Assembly: GCA_017883605.1 (NCBI GenBank)
Contig: JADGNH010000044.1
Coordinates: 1 to 13,349, forward strand
Source: Methanobacteriaceae archaeon
Lineage (GTDB): Archaea > Methanobacteriota > Methanobacteria > Methanobacteriales > Methanobacteriaceae
Reading direction: 5' to 3'
DNA length: 13,349 bases
Part shown: piece after piece, positions 13,349 to 13,349 of the stretch
Position numbering within the stretch: the first letter of the stretch is position 1
Layout: each line of letters opens with the position of its first letter
Program-made: the position numbers and the translations under genes
Notes under the pieces: generated by a model
The model's database searches: none
What the model was told of the DNA's origin: nothing
Seen by the model: only the letters and a program-made list of their open reading frames with translations

Positions 13349-13349
13349 A

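Overview
The window looks like a chromosomal piece of a mesophilic methanogenic archaeon of the order Methanobacteriales, probably close to Methanobacterium. The evidence is archaeal information processing (adjacent small and large clamp-loader subunits, rfcS and rfcL), GGTGAT/AGGTGA-type ribosome binding sites, archaeal TATA-like boxes, very AT-rich intergenic DNA, a FwdC-like beta-helix protein and a type I (AroD) dehydroquinase. No IS element, integrase, CRISPR array, tRNA or rRNA was recognised.

Layout. 2-625: the 3' part of a gene with a 15-bp (EEELA) repeat and a helical C-terminal domain. 653-1233 (minus): two overlapping genes for small membrane proteins that look like paralogues. 1291-1387: a 30-bp tandem repeat. 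1486-4034: rfcS and rfcL, the replication clamp loader. 4165-4345 (minus): a tiny self-contained unit, not previously listed as a gene, encoding a 30-residue Cys-rich peptide with its own promoter, ribosome binding site and terminator. 4474-4556: a perfect 41-bp tandem duplication, followed by a winged-helix regulator (4607-5359). 5430-6122 (minus): a TtuA-like protein whose ATP-binding loop has decayed, with a 24-bp repeat across its start codon. 6289-7221: an orphan FwdC/GltB-type beta-helix protein. 7431-8045: a DedA membrane protein. 8259-9212: an HtpX metalloprotease carrying an EF-hand-like loop. 9567-10855 (minus): aroD and an S24/S26-type Ser/Lys peptidase. 11127-11246: a 22-bp repeat array. 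11324-13348: two exported proteins, a PsbP-like/sortase fusion and a PIG-L (LmbE-like) deacetylase.

How the genes work together. rfcS and rfcL form one functional unit: RfcL, through its C-terminal PIP box, and RfcS load the PCNA clamp. aroD (shikimate pathway) and the peptidase are transcriptionally linked, but no functional link is evident. DedA, HtpX, the sortase, the PIG-L protein, the peptidase and the two small membrane proteins make this stretch rich in cell-envelope genes. Most of the other genes look like single-gene transcription units separated by AT-rich spacers, several of which carry short tandem duplications around promoters or start codons. That suggests recurrent local slippage or duplication in this genome.
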